From the NCBI RefSeq assembly GCF_003797765.1, contig NZ_RKMB01000002.1, positions 124,001 to 188,000 of the forward strand: a stretch of DNA of 64,000 nt, read 5' to 3'. Every line of letters begins with the position of its first letter. Position 1 is the stretch's first letter. Positions 1 through 8,363 of this stretch are shown one piece after another. The stretch is from Ramlibacter sp. WS9. Lineage in GTDB: Bacteria > Pseudomonadota > Gammaproteobacteria > Burkholderiales > Burkholderiaceae_C. Both the position numbers and the translations under genes were made by a program. The notes below the pieces were generated by a model, which did no database searches, was not told the origin of the DNA, and saw only the letters and a program-made list of their open reading frames with translations.

Positions 1-2
1 CC

Positions 3-2366
3 GAGCAGCAGCTGCGTGCGAGCGAGATGCGCCTGCGGCAGCTGGCCAACACGATTCCCCAGATGGCCTGGATCTCGGACGCGCAGGGTGCAGTGGAGTG
101 GTGCAACGACCGCTGGTTCGAGTACACCGGCCGAACGCTGGAAGAGATGGCCGGATGGGGTTGGCAGAGCGTGATGGATGAGCGGGTGATGCCGCTGGTG
201 CTGCAGAAGTGGCAGCACTCCCTGGCCACCACCGAGCCCTTTCAGATGACGTTCCCGATCCTGGGGCGCAATGGTGAGTTCCGGCCCTTCTTCACGCTGG
301 TCGCGCCTTTGAAGGACGAAACCGGCAAGGTCGTTCAATGGTTCGGCACCAACACCGATGTGACGCCGCTGCAGGACGCGGAGCGGCGAGCCCGCACCCT
401 GACCGAGCTCTCGGAGCGGTTTCGCGCGCTCGACGACGGGGCGCAGCTGCAATACGCGGCGTCCGAGATCCTGGGGCGGTCGCTGGCCGTCAGCCGCGTG
501 GGCTACGGAACGATCGACCCCGAGGCCGAGATCCTGCGTGTCGAGCGCGACTTCACGGCGGACGGCGTGGGCACCCTGGCCGGCGTGCTGCACCTGCGCG
601 ACTATGGCTCGTTCATCGACAGCCTGAAGCGGGGCGAATTCATCAGCATCGCCGACGTGCGCCTCGACGAGCGAACGGCAGCGGCAGCCAACGCGCTGGA
701 GGGACGCAGCGCGCGCTCTTTCGTCAACGTGCCGGTGCTGGAGCAAGGGCGTCTTGTGGCGGTGCTGTTCGTCAATCACGCCAGCGCCCGCGAATGGACC
801 GACGAGGAACACGGTTTCATTCGCGACGTGGCCGAGCGCACCCGCATCGCTACGGAGCGGGCCCGCGCCGAGAAGGCGCTTCGTGAGAGCGAGGCGCGGT
901 TTCGCACCATTGCCGACGCCATGCCGCAGATGGTGTGGTCGACGCTGCCGGGCGGCTACCACGACTACTACAACCAGCAGTGGTACGACTTCACCGGCGT
1001 GCCGCCGGGATCGACCGATGGAGAAGGCTGGAACGACGTGTTCCATCCGGAAGACCAGCCGCACGCCTGGAGCATGTGGCGGCACAGCCTGGCGACGGGA
1101 GCAACGTACGAGATCGAATACCGGCTGCGCCACCGGTCCGGCGAGTACCGGTGGGTACTGGGGCGGGCGCTGCCCGTGCGCAACGAGAAAGGTGCGATCG
1201 TGCGGTGGATGGGAACCTGCACGGACATCCACGAACAGAAGCGGGCGCAGGAAGAGCTTGTGGCCAACAGCCGGCGCAAGGACGACTTCCTGGCGATGCT
1301 CGCGCACGAGCTGCGCAACCCGCTGGCGCCGATCAGCACCGCCGCGCAGCTGTTGAAAGCCGTGCCGACCGACAGGGCGACCGTCGAACACTCGGCGGAC
1401 ATCGTCAGCCGCCAGGTGCGGCACATGACGGCGCTGGTGGACGACCTGCTCGATGTCTCGCGCGTCACCCGTGGGTTGGTGGAGCTGGAGCGCGCCCCGG
1501 TTGACGTGAAGGCGGTGCTGGGCAATGCCGTCGAACAGGTGCGCCCGTTGATCGAGGCCCGCGGACACCAGTTGACCACGCGCATGGCCTCCGGCGACGT
1601 GTACGTTCTGGGCGACCGCACCCGCCTGGTCCAGGTGATGTCGAACCTGCTGAACAACGCCGCGAAGTACACGCCGCAGAACGGTTCGCTGTCGCTTTCG
1701 ATGAGCGTCGGCAAGCAGGTGGAAGTGCGCGTCGCCGACAACGGCATGGGCCTGGAGGCACAGCTGTTGCCTCATATATTCGACCTGTTCACGCAGGGAG
1801 AGCGCACACCGGACCGCTCGCAAGGCGGGTTGGGCCTGGGGCTGGCGCTCGTCAAGAGCCTGGTCGAGCTGCATGGCGGCCGTGTGGCGGCTGAGAGTGA
1901 AGGACGCGGCCGGGGCAGTGCATTCACCGTGACGCTGCCTCTATTGAAAGCCTCGCCTCCGGCAGAGTCCCCAGTCCACCACCACGCTGGCACCGCCCCA
2001 ACCTCTCCACCCCGGCGTGTCATGGTCGTGGACGACAACAAGGACGCGGCCGACGTCTTGGGGATGCTGCTGAAAAACCAGGGGCATGAAGTGCGTGTGG
2101 CGCACGACTCGGAGGAAGCGCTCGATGCGGTGCGCGACGCTCCCAGCGACGTTTTCATCCTCGACATCGGGTTGCCGGGCATGGACGGCTATGCGCTCGC
2201 CGGGCATTTGCGCGCCCATCCCAACGGTTGCGCCGCGATTTTCATCGCGCTCACCGGTTACGGCAGCACGCAAGACAAGCAGCGCGGCGACGAGGCGGGG
2301 TTCGACCATTACCTGGTGAAGCCCGCAGAGTTCAGCGAACTGATGCGGCTGCTGCAGATGGCGTGA
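3..2366 (+). CDS. Hybrid sensor histidine kinase (PAS-GAF-PAS-HisKA-HATPase-REC), 5' partial
   Basis: Cytoplasmic-type hybrid kinase with no membrane segment in the visible part. The frame is open to the window edge (the codons before the ATG at 27 continue a coiled-coil-like linker), so the true start lies upstream. Counting from that ATG: a PAS domain (about 5-115), a GAF domain (about 125-280), a second PAS/PAC (about 290-410), a HisKA dimerisation helix with the phospho-acceptor His near residue 427 in AHELRNP, an HATPase_c domain with N-box NLLNNAAKY and G-boxes DNGMGL and GLGLGLAL, and a C-terminal receiver with its phospho-acceptor Asp near 713 (ILDIGLPGMDG) and conserved Lys in YLVKP. 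Signal input is probably through PAS/GAF ligands or redox state; nothing nearby names the stimulus. Family assignment is sure, the biological role unknown. Confidence 0.95.
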   Translation, partial: EQQLRASEMRLRQLANTIPQMAWISDAQGAVEWCNDRWFEYTGRTLEEMAGWGWQSVMDERVMPLVLQKWQHSLATTEPFQMTFPILGRNGEFRPFFTLVAPLKDETGKVVQWFGTNTDVTPLQDAERRARTLTELSERFRALDDGAQLQYAASEILGRSLAVSRVGYGTIDPEAEILRVERDFTADGVGTLAGVLHLRDYGSFIDSLKRGEFISIADVRLDERTAAAANALEGRSARSFVNVPVLEQGRLVAVLFVNHASAREWTDEEHGFIRDVAERTRIATERARAEKALRESEARFRTIADAMPQMVWSTLPGGYHDYYNQQWYDFTGVPPGSTDGEGWNDVFHPEDQPHAWSMWRHSLATGATYEIEYRLRHRSGEYRWVLGRALPVRNEKGAIVRWMGTCTDIHEQKRAQEELVANSRRKDDFLAMLAHELRNPLAPISTAAQLLKAVPTDRATVEHSADIVSRQVRHMTALVDDLLDVSRVTRGLVELERAPVDVKAVLGNAVEQVRPLIEARGHQLTTRMASGDVYVLGDRTRLVQVMSNLLNNAAKYTPQNGSLSLSMSVGKQVEVRVADNGMGLEAQLLPHIFDLFTQGERTPDRSQGGLGLGLALVKSLVELHGGRVAAESEGRGRGSAFTVTLPLLKASPPAESPVHHHAGTAPTSPPRRVMVVDDNKDAADVLGMLLKNQGHEVRVAHDSEEALDAVRDAPSDVFILDIGLPGMDGYALAGHLRAHPNGCAAIFIALTGYGSTQDKQRGDEAGFDHYLVKPAEFSELMRLLQMA

Positions 2367-2481
2367 TGCGGGTTCTGTAATCTCAATCCGACATCGCTTG
2401 CCGACGCTCGCCGACGACGAGGGGTGGTGTGTTTGCGTTGGTATGAAGCAGCTACATCCTCTTCACTCGAAAGGTTCCACC

Positions 2482-2919
2482 ATGAAAAACCACCTCATCT
2501 CCCTCGCGATTGCCATCGGCTTCGGGCTCGGCTCCAGCGCCTTCGCCGCGGACGGCATGACACGCGACGCCTACAAGGCCGAAAAGGACAAGATCGAAAC
2601 GCAGGCGAAGGCCGACAAGAAGGCTTGCGACGGCATGAAGGACAACGCGAAGGACGTGTGCCAGGCTGAAGCGAAGGCCAAGGAAAAGATCGCCAAGTCC
2701 GAGCTCGACGCCAAGAACAACCCAGGCCCGAAGGCCGATGAGAAAGTCACCAAGATGAAGGCCGAAGGCGAGTACGAAGTCGCCAAGGAAAAGTGCGAAG
2801 ACCAGCAAGGCGCGGCCATCGCCACCTGCAAGAAGGATGCGAAGGCGTCTTACGAGAAGGCCAAGGCGGCCGCCAAGTCCGCAGCGGCACCGAAGACGGA
2901 TACGAAGGCCAAGTCCTGA
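2482..2919 (+). CDS. Secreted Lys/Ala-rich small protein
   Basis: A 145-residue protein with a clear Sec signal peptide (MKNHLISLAIAIGFGLGSS then AFAA-D cleavage). The mature part is highly charged and helical, rich in Lys, Ala, Asp and Glu, with regularly spaced Cys residues (KKACDGMK, KDVCQAE, KEKCEDQ, IATCKKD) and an Ala/Lys-rich tail. This resembles the small periplasmic cell-envelope proteins with Cys pairs common in Burkholderiales, but no named family is certain. The start was chosen because a GAAAGG ribosome-binding site sits 7-12 bases upstream and the signal peptide begins there; an upstream in-frame ATG at 2398 would bury the signal. The last 70 bp overlap the end of the convergent exporter gene. 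Confidence 0.8.
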   Translation: MKNHLISLAIAIGFGLGSSAFAADGMTRDAYKAEKDKIETQAKADKKACDGMKDNAKDVCQAEAKAKEKIAKSELDAKNNPGPKADEKVTKMKAEGEYEVAKEKCEDQQGAAIATCKKDAKASYEKAKAAAKSAAAPKTDTKAKS

Positions 2920-3635
2920 TACGCCAGGGCCAGCAGCACGAGCCCTGACACCACCATCAGGGCGTCGACGATCACGCCGAACGCGTGCGGCGAAAGCCGC
3001 AGCACGACGTGCTTGCCCAGAAAGGCGCCGCACATCAGCGCGGCGCCCGCGATCAAGCCTTTCAAGACCACGGCGGCCGGCAGCGCGTCCATGCTCGCGA
3101 ACGTGAAGAGCTTCGTGGCGTACACGGCCAGCGAGGCCAGCGCCTCGGTGCCGAGCAGGCCGCCGCGCTCCAATCCGTAGGCTGTGAAGAGCGGCACCTT
3201 CAACGGCCCCGTCGAGACGACGATGCCGGTGAGAAACCCCAGAGGCGCGCCGATCAGCATCACGCCCACCCACGACACGCGCAGGCCGCGGTGCTTCAGC
3301 CAGCGGCGGGCCGGAACCATCGCCAGGAAGAAGAAGCCGAGCGCAACCTCCACCCACGAGGCCGGAACCGTCAGCAGCGTGCGCACGCCGAGCACCGCCG
3401 CCGGCAAGGCCGTGAGGCAGAAGGCGCCTGCGATGCGCCAGTCGACCTCCCTGCGCCAGGCGACGACACGCCCGAAGTTGCCCATGAACGCAGCGATGGC
3501 CATCACGGGCACGGCTTCGACCGGCCCCCACGCACCCACGAGCACCGGCATGAGCACGATCGACGAGCCCGTGCCGACGATGCCGCCAAGCGTGCCGCCG
3601 AACAGGCCGACGAGAAGAACAAGGGCGTAGTCCAC
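2850..3635 (-). CDS. TauE/SafE-family sulfite/organosulfonate exporter
   Basis: A 261-residue polytopic membrane protein with about eight hydrophobic segments. It has the TauE/SafE-type N-terminal glycine-rich motif GGTLGGIVGTGSSIVLMPVL and its internal repeat-like echo GAPLGFLTGIVVSTGPLKVP. The family exports sulfite, sulfoacetate and related C1/C2 organosulfur anions, although substrate cannot be read from sequence. It is convergent with the preceding gene and its 3' end overlaps that coding sequence by about 70 bp on the opposite strand, so the final 20 or so residues may be a run-on tail. Confidence 0.88.
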   Translation of the reverse strand: MDYALVLLVGLFGGTLGGIVGTGSSIVLMPVLVGAWGPVEAVPVMAIAAFMGNFGRVVAWRREVDWRIAGAFCLTALPAAVLGVRTLLTVPASWVEVALGFFFLAMVPARRWLKHRGLRVSWVGVMLIGAPLGFLTGIVVSTGPLKVPLFTAYGLERGGLLGTEALASLAVYATKLFTFASMDALPAAVVLKGLIAGAALMCGAFLGKHVVLRLSPHAFGVIVDALMVVSGLVLLALAYQDLAFVSVFGAAADLAAALAFS

Positions 3636-3735
3636 CAGCTCGACTTTACGTTTATCTCAGGATCGCCGGATCCTCGTCCTCTCCAGCAGTCAGGATGGCG
3701 GCGACGGGTGGACAATGCAGATGTCAAGGAAGCCC

Positions 3736-3996
3736 ATGAAGTACGACACGACTGAGCGCGGAGAACGCATCGAGGCGATTGGCCATCACAGCGGCTATCG
3801 GATCCGGATCTGCACATTGGCGGCAGCCAACCTCGCGATGTGGCCTGTCAGCATCCATGTGCGCGGATCGGAAAGCGAAGACGAGGTGAAGGTCGACGCG
3901 CCCAAGCGGCATCTGTCCAGCGCCGCCGAAGCCATCGAGTATGGGTATGAGTGCGCGGTCCTTTGGATCGAGGCGCAGGATCATCACGGGTATTGA
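3736..3996 (+). CDS. Small hypothetical protein
   Basis: An 86-residue soluble protein of unknown function. ATG 3736 is chosen over the in-frame ATG at 3715 because AAGGAAG lies just upstream of it. Composition is ordinary for a real globular protein, with an acidic central stretch (RGSESEDEVKVDAPKRH) and a C-terminal helix ending near WIEAQDHHGY. It sits alone between two minus-strand genes. No domain recognised. Confidence 0.55.
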   Translation: MKYDTTERGERIEAIGHHSGYRIRICTLAAANLAMWPVSIHVRGSESEDEVKVDAPKRHLSSAAEAIEYGYECAVLWIEAQDHHGY

Positions 3997-4020
3997 ATGG
4001 CTGGGAGCCCGCACTCGACC

Positions 4021-6177
4021 TCAGAACTGTGTTCCCACCGTTAGATACGCCCGCGGGGTCAGGTACAGCTCGCCCTGGCTGGTGGTCGTCCCGGCCGCCG
4101 GATCCTCGTAGCGCCGCATGCGGCGATAGGGTGCGTCCGTGATGTTCTGCAGGCCGATGCGCCAGTAGCCGAGGCCCGCCACCACACCGCCCAAATGCAC
4201 GTCCAGTGTCGTGCGCGCTCGATCACGGCCGGTGCGCCCCGGCGCGGTCATGAGGTCGGCCGCACCGTTCACGTTCAGCGTGAAGCCGCCGAACAGGCCG
4301 CCCGTGCGGCGGATCGGCTTGGCGACATTGAGGCTGGCCGTGTAGCGCGGCTGGCCGGGAATGCGCTGCCCGGTGTTCGGCCCGCTCGTCATGCGCGAAT
4401 TCAGCAGGCTCAAGTTGGTGTTGAGCGTCCAGTCGCGCGGCAGGCCGAGCACGCCCAGGTGGGTCCGCGCATCGAACTCGAGGCCCCACACCGTAGCGTC
4501 GCCCACGTTGCTGCGCTGTTCGAGCCAGCGGCCGCCCACTTGCTGCGTCACCAGCGGTCCGATCGCGTCGCTGACGCGCCGCACGAACAGGTTGCCGCCG
4601 GCCTGTCCGTCCGTGCCCAGACGTCGCTCGACACCGGTGTCCAGCGCCCACGACGTTTCGGGGCGCAGCGCGGGGTTGCCCGCGGTGTCCGGGTTGACGA
4701 GCGAATTCAGGCCGCTGCTGGGCGTGGTTCGATCCACGAGGTCCCACACGCGCGGGTTGCGCGTGGTCCGCGCCAGGTTCGCGCGCCACTGCCATTGATC
4801 ATCCCAGGGCCTGCGCAGGTGCACGGAAGGCTGAACGACCGGGATGTGGCGCCGCACCGTGCCGAGCGTCGGCCCGCGGGTCGTGATGACGATGGACTCG
4901 CCGCGCAGGCCGGCGGTGATCGTGCCGCGCTCGCCCCACGCCCATTCGTCCTGCGCCCACAGAATGCGGCGGTCCAGTGTGGCCTCGGCGCTGAACGGGC
5001 CGGTGGCGCTGCTGTCGGTATCGATGCCCAGGGTGCGATGCTCTATTTCCGCACCGCCCATGCGCAGCAGCGGCGAGCCGGTGGTGGAGAGCTTGGTCTT
5101 GAAATTGGCGACGTCCTCGCGCCGCCGGTCGCCGAAGAAGGACGTACTGCCTATCGCTGGACCGGCCACCACGCTGCCCGCGCGATCGACGTCTTCGCGC
5201 AGGCGGTTCGCCGCCAGGGTGGTCTCCAGCTTGGTGCTTTCGAAGCGGTGCGTCCAGTCGGCGCCCAGCGTGGCGAAGTGGCGCACCTGGTGCTGGTGGT
5301 CCCGGGTGGCTGATGTGGCCGGCGGGTTACCGTCTATCGTGGTGGCGCTGTCGACGGCGCCGCCGAAGGTCGCGCGGCTGAAGAACCCGCGCAGCGTCAG
5401 CTGGTCGCCTGGGGCCAGCTTGCCCGTGAGCCGTGGCGTCAACGAGTATTCCTGGCGGCGGTAGCGGGAGACGCTCTCGCTTTCGGTCGTGCCCAGCGGC
5501 CCCACGACGCGGCTGTGGCCGTTCGAGCCGAGGAGCACACCGGTGCTGGCAGCGGCCAGGAAGTAGGCCCACGGATCGTCCGCGGGCTGGCCGGGCGTGG
5601 CCGGCCCGCGCTCGGTGAGCGGCCCGGTGCGGGAAAAGAAGATCTGCCCGCGGTGATGGCCCCACACGGTGTTGTCCGTCACCCGGACCGACGTCTCGCG
5701 CTTCACGGTGGCCTGCCGTAGCACGATGTTGATCGTGCCACCGGTGGCACCTGAGAACTCCGCCGACGGCGAGCGTACGACCTCGATGCGTTCCACCATC
5801 TCGGGAGGTAGCTGGTCCAGCGCCAGTTGGCCGCGACCACTCGCCTGCCGCTGGCCGTCCACCAGCAACTGCGTCGCGCTGCGCTCCATGCCGCGCATGC
5901 GGATCTCGACGCTGCCGTCCGCCGCGGTGTTGACCACCACTCCGGGCAACTGCTTGAGCACGTCGGCGACCGAGAACGCGCCCAGGCGTTCGATGTCGCC
6001 TCGGTCCAGCACCACCATCGAGCCTGGTGCAAAGAACCGGTCCTGCAGCGCGCGCCGGCTGGTGACCTCCACCGGTTCGAGCTGCGCACCCTCGCCACCC
6101 GCCTCTGGTGGCCGCTGCGCGTGCGCCAGACCGAGTGTCGCAACCGCGAGCAGCCCTCCAAGCCATGGTCGTGCCAT
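4021..6177 (-). CDS. TonB-dependent outer-membrane receptor (ferrisiderophore/catecholate type)
   Basis: A 718-residue receptor. A signal peptide (MARPWLGGLLAVATLGLAHA) is followed by a plug domain with the typical run VADVLKQLPGVVV, IRMRGM and LLVDGQR, then a long beta-barrel region ending in the aromatic outer-membrane terminus (TVGTQF). It would import a ferric siderophore or similar ligand using TonB/ExbBD energy. The start at 6177 is supported by AGGAG about 6 bases upstream and by the signal peptide; the frame opens 21 codons further but that stretch is not signal-like. No tonB, exbB or Fur gene adjoins it. Substrate unknown. Confidence 0.93.
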   Translation of the reverse strand: MARPWLGGLLAVATLGLAHAQRPPEAGGEGAQLEPVEVTSRRALQDRFFAPGSMVVLDRGDIERLGAFSVADVLKQLPGVVVNTAADGSVEIRMRGMERSATQLLVDGQRQASGRGQLALDQLPPEMVERIEVVRSPSAEFSGATGGTINIVLRQATVKRETSVRVTDNTVWGHHRGQIFFSRTGPLTERGPATPGQPADDPWAYFLAAASTGVLLGSNGHSRVVGPLGTTESESVSRYRRQEYSLTPRLTGKLAPGDQLTLRGFFSRATFGGAVDSATTIDGNPPATSATRDHQHQVRHFATLGADWTHRFESTKLETTLAANRLREDVDRAGSVVAGPAIGSTSFFGDRRREDVANFKTKLSTTGSPLLRMGGAEIEHRTLGIDTDSSATGPFSAEATLDRRILWAQDEWAWGERGTITAGLRGESIVITTRGPTLGTVRRHIPVVQPSVHLRRPWDDQWQWRANLARTTRNPRVWDLVDRTTPSSGLNSLVNPDTAGNPALRPETSWALDTGVERRLGTDGQAGGNLFVRRVSDAIGPLVTQQVGGRWLEQRSNVGDATVWGLEFDARTHLGVLGLPRDWTLNTNLSLLNSRMTSGPNTGQRIPGQPRYTASLNVAKPIRRTGGLFGGFTLNVNGAADLMTAPGRTGRDRARTTLDVHLGGVVAGLGYWRIGLQNITDAPYRRMRRYEDPAAGTTTSQGELYLTPRAYLTVGTQF

Positions 6178-6266
6178 GGTGTCTCCTCTTTTGTTTCCGT
6201 CGGCGCAATTGTGCCGCGCCATCGGCCGCAGCCTGCGCAAATGTCCGCTGGACAGAGGGGCACCAT

Positions 6267-6290
6267 GTCCGCTTTCGGCCAGAAGCGGAC
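6267..6290. repeat. Dispersed palindromic hairpin (copy 1)
   Basis: Perfect 8-bp arms GTCCGCTT and AAGCGGAC around the 8-nt loop TCGGCCAG. It lies upstream of the TonB receptor gene. Variants occur at 16407, 17191, 32408 and 44314, so it is a dispersed REP-like family. Confidence 0.75.
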
Positions 6291-6419
6291 CTCCAGCTCT
6301 TGCTAGCTACTGCCACCCGAACATCGCGGGATAGCCAGTACAGGCCTAGCTATCGAAAGCTACATATTGTCGTTAGCCAGCGCGACGCAGCGCCACCCTT
6401 GACACAGCTATGCATCGCG

Positions 6420-6856
6420 TCAGTACTCCGCAATATGATCAAAGACCCGACTTTGAAGAGACTTCACATCCGCGAGTAGGTCGTCAACGCACGGAAAAGC
6501 GACGGCCCCATTTTTTCGGTACTCGAACCTCTTTGATCCGTAAGCGTTAGAAAGCATCCGAACGTGCTCAAGCGAAACTCGCTCCTCAAGGCCGTGGCTC
6601 CGGGCAGTGTCGACAAGCCCGGCAAGATCGTGAGAGTACTTCTTCTTCAGTTCCGCGATTGCTACGCCATGCTTGTGTAGGAAGCACTTCAGCAGCAGCT
6701 CAGCGGAATGGCCCAGAAGGTAGTAGGCAACGATGTCTACCTTGACTTTGTAGCGGGAGTACGCGCAAGTATGTTCGCCGCCTCGAAGTACTCTGAAGCA
6801 AGTGAAAAAAGCGTCGCTTCGTCCTCATAGTGCGGGGGTTGTACGGCGTCTCTCAT
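6420..6856 (-). pseudogene. HEPN-like domain protein, frameshifted
   Basis: The ATG at 6856 overlaps the stop of the upstream gene (ATGA), which supports translational coupling. The first frame runs 39 codons (to a TAG) and includes the helix LASEYFEAANILA. From about 6761 another frame is open for 113 codons to a TGA at 6420, reading AYYLLGHSAELLLKCFLHKHG, then KYSHDLAGLVDTAR. The two parts join smoothly if one base is restored near 6761. The pattern of a Ser/Glu/Leu-rich helix followed by Lys-Tyr-Ser-His-Asp-Leu is like HEPN-domain proteins, many of which are RNases or toxin-antitoxin components. It is either a real disruption or a single-base sequence error. Without the break it would be about 145 residues. 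Confidence 0.6.
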
Positions 6857-7254
6857 GACAGGCGGATGAACTCAAACTCGTACTCCTCACCGTCGATACG
6901 GGAGACCCGACCTATCCAATCTTCCCGAACGCTGAACGATTTCCTCACGGTGCTCGCATTGGTACCCGCCTGAACTTCGTCAGGCTTGTCTGAATGAGAT
7001 ATCACAAGTCGTACTTGCTGGTGCGAAGTGAATGCTCGTTGGACTCTTTCGCGGAACTCAGTGTTGCCCGGACCTTTCCAGCGGTCGAAGCGATCACGGC
7101 AAAGTACTCGCCCATCCTTCGGCAGAGAAAAGTGGTGCTCCCATAGACTTACAACCAGACTTCCATCTGGGGCCTCTGCGCAAACCGACCACTGAACGTT
7201 CTTCAGCTTTGCGCCGTATTTTGAGAAGGCTTCTGCGAAACGTAGATCAGCCAT
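6853..7254 (-). CDS. Hypothetical protein in McrBC-type operon
   Basis: A 133-residue soluble protein of no recognised family. It contains aromatic-rich beta segments (VVSLWEHHF, RVLCRDRFDRW, QVRLVISHS) and ends in alternating strand residues (YEFEFIRLS). Its TGA stop overlaps the ATG of the HEPN-like gene by 4 bp, and it follows another operon gene by about 60 bp. The fixed position behind mcrBC and the lower GC than the window average suggest that it travels with the restriction island. Function unknown. Confidence 0.6.
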   Translation of the reverse strand: MADLRFAEAFSKYGAKLKNVQWSVCAEAPDGSLVVSLWEHHFSLPKDGRVLCRDRFDRWKGPGNTEFRERVQRAFTSHQQVRLVISHSDKPDEVQAGTNASTVRKSFSVREDWIGRVSRIDGEEYEFEFIRLS

Positions 7255-7316
7255 CCGGATACCGAGTTCTAGCGACTAGGCCGACGCACCGAAGGGCAAC
7301 GTGTGGAGCAGACCTG

Positions 7317-7754
7317 CTATATGGCATGACTACGCACCAAACATTCATACCTCACATCGTCCCGCGGCATGAAATAGGTCGCATGAGGAAACGCATGGCC
7401 TGAATGCTGGGTAGGCAGATATACCCACCAGTCAGAGTCACCTGTCACGACTTCATACAGTTGCATGCCGAGCACCTGGGATGGCTTCGAGTCAAAGCGC
7501 TCGTTGAACTGGCGGTGGAAGTTGTGCTGGGCTCCGAAGCGGGTAAGAATCTCCGAGATTGCCTGTTGCGCGTCCAAGAAGGGCCTGGCCTGAGTCCGCA
7601 CACCGTCCAAAGCTGCTTGAAAAGCCGCTTGAGTTAGAGCATGCAACTCGGGCGCTTCCCGAGAAAAATCGAAGTACTCTTGCCAGTAAGGCTTAAGCTT
7701 CGCCCGATCCAGGCTAGGACCGATCTCTGAGCGGCACTCGATATCAGTAATCAT
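7317..7754 (-). CDS. Hypothetical protein in McrBC-type operon
   Basis: A 145-residue protein of unknown family. It is mostly helical in the first half (LHALTQAAFQAALDGV) and has a His/aromatic-rich second half (QHNFHRQFNERF, DWWVYLPTQHSGHAFPH). The start at 7754 is preferred because upstream in-frame residues to 7826 look like untranslated composition. It is transcribed with the nuclease gene upstream (90-bp gap) and the unknown gene downstream. No catalytic motif could be assigned. Confidence 0.55.
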   Translation of the reverse strand: MITDIECRSEIGPSLDRAKLKPYWQEYFDFSREAPELHALTQAAFQAALDGVRTQARPFLDAQQAISEILTRFGAQHNFHRQFNERFDSKPSQVLGMQLYEVVTGDSDWWVYLPTQHSGHAFPHATYFMPRDDVRYECLVRSHAI

Positions 7755-7844
7755 GTCCTGCTGCCTCGGGGCGGAGTTGAACGGTGGAGGAGAACGAGTC
7801 CGGCAACCGCGGAGGCCATTGGGCATCGCGAGTTGAGTGACTTC

Positions 7845-8363
7845 CTATTCCTCATCAGCATCTTCTGCACAAAGTTGAAAGATTCTGCACCCAAACCTGG
7901 TGCGTCCGAAATCAGCGCAAATCATCGCACCTCGTTCGCGATGGTTTCCCAAGAACGGGGTCATATGCTCGATATTGGAACGACGTCCAAAAATGCAGAG
8001 AAAAGCACGTGACTTGGGCTTGTCTTTCAGAAACGCCCGAAGTTTCTCCACGTCGTTCTTGACCTTTGCGGTCGCTGACTTCGCCCACTTCACCTCCATC
8101 GCGAATGAACTCCCAGGTTTTCTCGCGAAGAAGTCGAGTCGCTTCTTGTCACCGACTTCGGCGTGCTCCACACCAGGGCACTCATATTCACACTCTACTT
8201 CGTAGCCTTGCGCGGTCAGGATTCGGAGAATGGGTTCATATAAGACGTACTCGCTGAACGCGCTGTTCATTTCGCATGCTGCGAGATAGCTTACGTACGA
8301 CGCCAGGCCGCGTTTGATTCGGGAAACGGCGTCCGCCGTTGGTGATAGGGGCCGCTTAGCCAT
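7845..8363 (-). CDS. PD-(D/E)XK-type restriction endonuclease-like protein
   Basis: A 172-residue protein with a plausible PD-(D/E)XK core: a helix with Glu (VLYEPILRIL), then strand Asp in KKRLDFFARK and the E-x-K pair in FAMEVKWAK, spaced as in small restriction-like nucleases. The start at 8363 overlaps the end of mcrC by 8 bp, indicating translational coupling. An alternative in-frame start is 8387. It may be an extra nuclease subunit of the McrBC-like system or an independent effector. The fold assignment is from motif spacing only. Confidence 0.7.
   Translation of the reverse strand: MAKRPLSPTADAVSRIKRGLASYVSYLAACEMNSAFSEYVLYEPILRILTAQGYEVECEYECPGVEHAEVGDKKRLDFFARKPGSSFAMEVKWAKSATAKVKNDVEKLRAFLKDKPKSRAFLCIFGRRSNIEHMTPFLGNHRERGAMICADFGRTRFGCRIFQLCAEDADEE

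Noticed and set aside
6480..6850. Non-coding gap
   Set aside because: Reading both minus-strand frames together shows a frameshifted HEPN-like gene instead.
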